A stretch of DNA of 6,651 bases from Thermoprotei archaeon. Lineage in GTDB: Archaea > Thermoproteota > Nitrososphaeria > Geothermarchaeales > JDFR-13. The notes beneath the pieces were generated by a model. The model saw only the letters and a program-made list of their open reading frames with translations, did no database searches and was not told the DNA's origin. The translations under genes and the position numbers were made by a program. The DNA is taken from NCBI GenBank assembly GCA_015661745.1, contig DQVL01000004.1, positions 1 to 6,651 on the forward strand. Direction: 5' to 3'. This document shows positions 4,829-6,651 of the stretch, piece by piece. How positions within the stretch are numbered: position 1 is the first letter of the stretch; every line of letters starts with the position of its first letter.

Positions 4829-6651
4829 TTTTGTTCACCTCCTCCCTGATAATAGATTTGGGGAGCCATCTATCAAGGAGGTGTATCACCTCCCCAATTA
4901 TTAATAGGGCAAATGATATATAGAGGAGTTTGATTAATGGTATCTTCTTATAAGAAATTAGGATCCCACTCTGCATCAAAGCCTTATCAGAGCTCCATGA
5001 AATACTGTGATTCCTAAATAATTCATTATCTATGCCTAGCATATCAGCGAGAATATCTGTTATATGAGAATATACGAACCTCTCTATATCCGATGTCGAT
5101 GTGTTCGCAAGTGAATATGCATGCATACCATATAAATATATTAAGTCAACTACCGACATTGATGATGGTACAATATAATATTCATCCAACCCCTTTGATA
5201 TAATTATAGGCTCAATAATCAACCCACCATGACCCTTAAGTATATTACCAAAGTTAAACCTAGCTGATCCAGATACAATATATTTATTACCTCCATCCAA
5301 CACCTCAAAATATAGGATAGCCACTGACTCCTCAGGTATTACAGGCAGGTCAGCCATAGGTTGACCAGCCGGAATCGATACCCGCCCCACAAGCCCTCTA
5401 AACTCGGCACCTCTATATACAATTTCAATCCCACCTAAATCTAATATATTATCCCTCTCAGCCAATCCATCAATGAAGTATCCCTGGTTATAGGTATAGG
5501 GCCCACTAAAAAGTATAGCTAATATCATGAATGGAACTGAGGTGTGAAGTATCTTTAAACCTAGATCTCCATATATCCTTACGAAAAATATTCTACCCAA
5601 CCCATATAATGTTACCATTAGAGCTGATAGAGCTAATGGAATTAAGAAGTTGATTATCATATTGGTATATATACTTGATATTGGTGACCAGTATATACCA
5701 GTAAATGGAGTAGTTAGGGAGAAGACCCCACTAATAGCAAGGGATGGAACGGCATATCTCTTTACATAATCAAATATATCTCTAAAGTATCTATGTATAT
5801 TGCATCCAGGGAAGAAAGCTAGAAAAATAGCTGTAAACGGTAATGACAAGTAATTATATATGGAGATATCTAATGCCAAAGCTCTATCCGTAAAAAATGA
5901 GTATATACTTTGTGACGCAAGGATTGTAAGTAAAACTATATATATACCTAGGATTGACAAACCACTTATAGTTATACTTCCCTTATAGACATCATTAAAC
6001 ACATCTTTATATCCATTAAATTCCATATCTCGAAGAGTATTCAATGCATAGAATAGGAAGGGGATCATTAAAATCATTGATACAACTCCAGTAGAACTTA
6101 CTGCAAAGCCATGTAGTGGTGAGTATAACCCACCCCTAGTAACATATGCAGCGAAGAATATCGAGAAACCAGAGAGAGAAAGAATAGAATACTGGATTCT
6201 ATGATTCAAATATGATAGATGGAAATATCCTGTAAGGGCAAGCCATGGCAATAACAAAGCTGTCTCAACAGGATCCCATACCCAATATCCACCCCAGCCA
6301 AGGGTATTATAGGACCAGATCCCCCCAACAATATTCGCTATAGAAATTGTTATCCATCCAAGTGACGCATAAAAATTTATCTCTTTCTTTGTAAGATTGG
6401 ATATAGCTGAAATAGCAGCCAATACAGTCAATGAATATCCTAAAAATACAAATGGTGGATGAATAAAATTCCAAAAATTCCTTAAGAGGGGGTTTAGGCC
6501 TAACCCCTCATTACAACACCCCTCGAATGCCCTAAGAGAATCAGTAGTATATAATGAGGCTCCTAAAAAAACTATAAAAATGTTAGATAACGAAAAGAAT
6601 TTGATATAATTTGATTCTCCAGCATTTAAAATCCCTCCTCTCAACCTTATA
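4821..6651 (-). CDS. ccmF: Cytochrome c heme lyase subunit CcmF, N-terminus outside window
   Basis: CcmF attaches heme from CcmE to apocytochrome c. Numbered from the TTG at 6644, the sequence has LNPLLRNFWNFIHPPFVFLG (50-69, ligand His62) and the WWD motif LGWGGYWVWDPVETALLLPW (115-134). It continues with YVTRGGLYSPLHGFAVSS (His178), a later histidine in ILHTSVPFMI (His367), then an extracytoplasmic beta-rich domain (about 385-485) containing LIIEPIIISKGLDEYYIV. It closes with a last membrane span and DRW. The usual first hundred or so residues, with the WGAHEGS-type segment, are absent. The frame stays open to the window edge with no stop, so I take the gene as 5'-partial; TTG 6644 is not a convincing start. 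Two adjacent cysteines (43-44) precede LNPLL. The end overlaps ccmC by 8 bp. Confidence 0.9.
   Translation of the reverse strand, partial: IRLRGGILNAGESNYIKFFSLSNIFIVFLGASLYTTDSLRAFEGCCNEGLGLNPLLRNFWNFIHPPFVFLGYSLTVLAAISAISNLTKKEINFYASLGWITISIANIVGGIWSYNTLGWGGYWVWDPVETALLLPWLALTGYFHLSYLNHRIQYSILSLSGFSIFFAAYVTRGGLYSPLHGFAVSSTGVVSMILMIPFLFYALNTLRDMEFNGYKDVFNDVYKGSITISGLSILGIYIVLLTILASQSIYSFFTDRALALDISIYNYLSLPFTAIFLAFFPGCNIHRYFRDIFDYVKRYAVPSLAISGVFSLTTPFTGIYWSPISSIYTNMIINFLIPLALSALMVTLYGLGRIFFVRIYGDLGLKILHTSVPFMILAILFSGPYTYNQGYFIDGLAERDNILDLGGIEIVYRGAEFRGLVGRVSIPAGQPMADLPVIPEESVAILYFEVLDGGNKYIVSGSARFNFGNILKGHGGLIIEPIIISKGLDEYYIVPSSMSVVDLIYLYGMHAYSLANTSTSDIERFVYSHITDILADMLGIDNELFRNHSISWSSDKALMQSGILISYKKIPLIKLLYISFALLIIGEVIHLLDRWLPKSIIREEVNKNV
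4835..4842 (-). promoter_or_regulatory. Strong Shine-Dalgarno site of ccmC
   Basis: GGAGGTGA, fully complementary to the archaeal 16S 3' tail (TCACCTCC), stands 6 bases before the ccmC ATG and inside the end of ccmF. It fixes the ccmC start and shows that internal operon genes here use ribosome sites while the lone promoter gene at the left appears leaderless. Confidence 0.8.

Overview
The window looks like DNA from a hyperthermophilic crenarchaeon (Thermoproteota). The DNA is AT-rich with heavy ATA and AGA codon use. Two promoters fit leaderless archaeal transcripts. The operon genes have Shine-Dalgarno sites matching the archaeal 16S tail, and the cytochrome c maturation (Ccm) proteins are of the archaeal type. 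I cannot fix the genus; Thermoproteales relatives are plausible, but that is inference.

Right half (about 2237-6651, minus strand): a compact System I cytochrome c maturation operon transcribed right to left, in the order ccmF (5' end cut by the window edge), ccmC, a tiny ccmD, ccmE, ccmA, ccmB. A very small hydrophobic ORF may follow. Genes overlap or nearly touch (ccmF/ccmC overlap 8 bp, ccmC/ccmD 1 bp apart, ccmD/ccmE overlap 14 bp, ccmA/ccmB overlap 26-38 bp). CcmA, CcmB, CcmC and CcmD would load heme onto CcmE outside the membrane, and CcmF would attach it to apocytochrome CXXCH motifs. No CcmG, CcmH or CcmI is seen here. CcmE has Cys instead of the bacterial heme-binding His, and the tyrosine expected four residues later is also absent. 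CcmA lacks the switch histidine of ABC ATPases.

Left edge (1-576, minus strand): a two-gene module. A ribbon-helix-helix/DUF5678-like protein overlaps the start of a clan AA (retropepsin-like) aspartic protease that runs off the window. Its promoter is just upstream of the first gene (592-608), with a short palindrome behind it.

Middle (577 to about 2230): a gene graveyard, mostly on the plus strand. It holds a decayed small gene with a well-placed promoter (727-1072), the 3' end of an IS200/IS605-type tnpB (1063-1323), the frameshifted C-terminal part of an ABC-2 type permease abutting that tnpB end (1324-1672), an apparently empty stretch (1673-1913), and a frameshifted fragment of an extracytoplasmic-looking protein (1914-2184). 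The tnpB 3' end is GC-rich and well preserved, which raises the possibility of a retained omega-RNA-like transcript.
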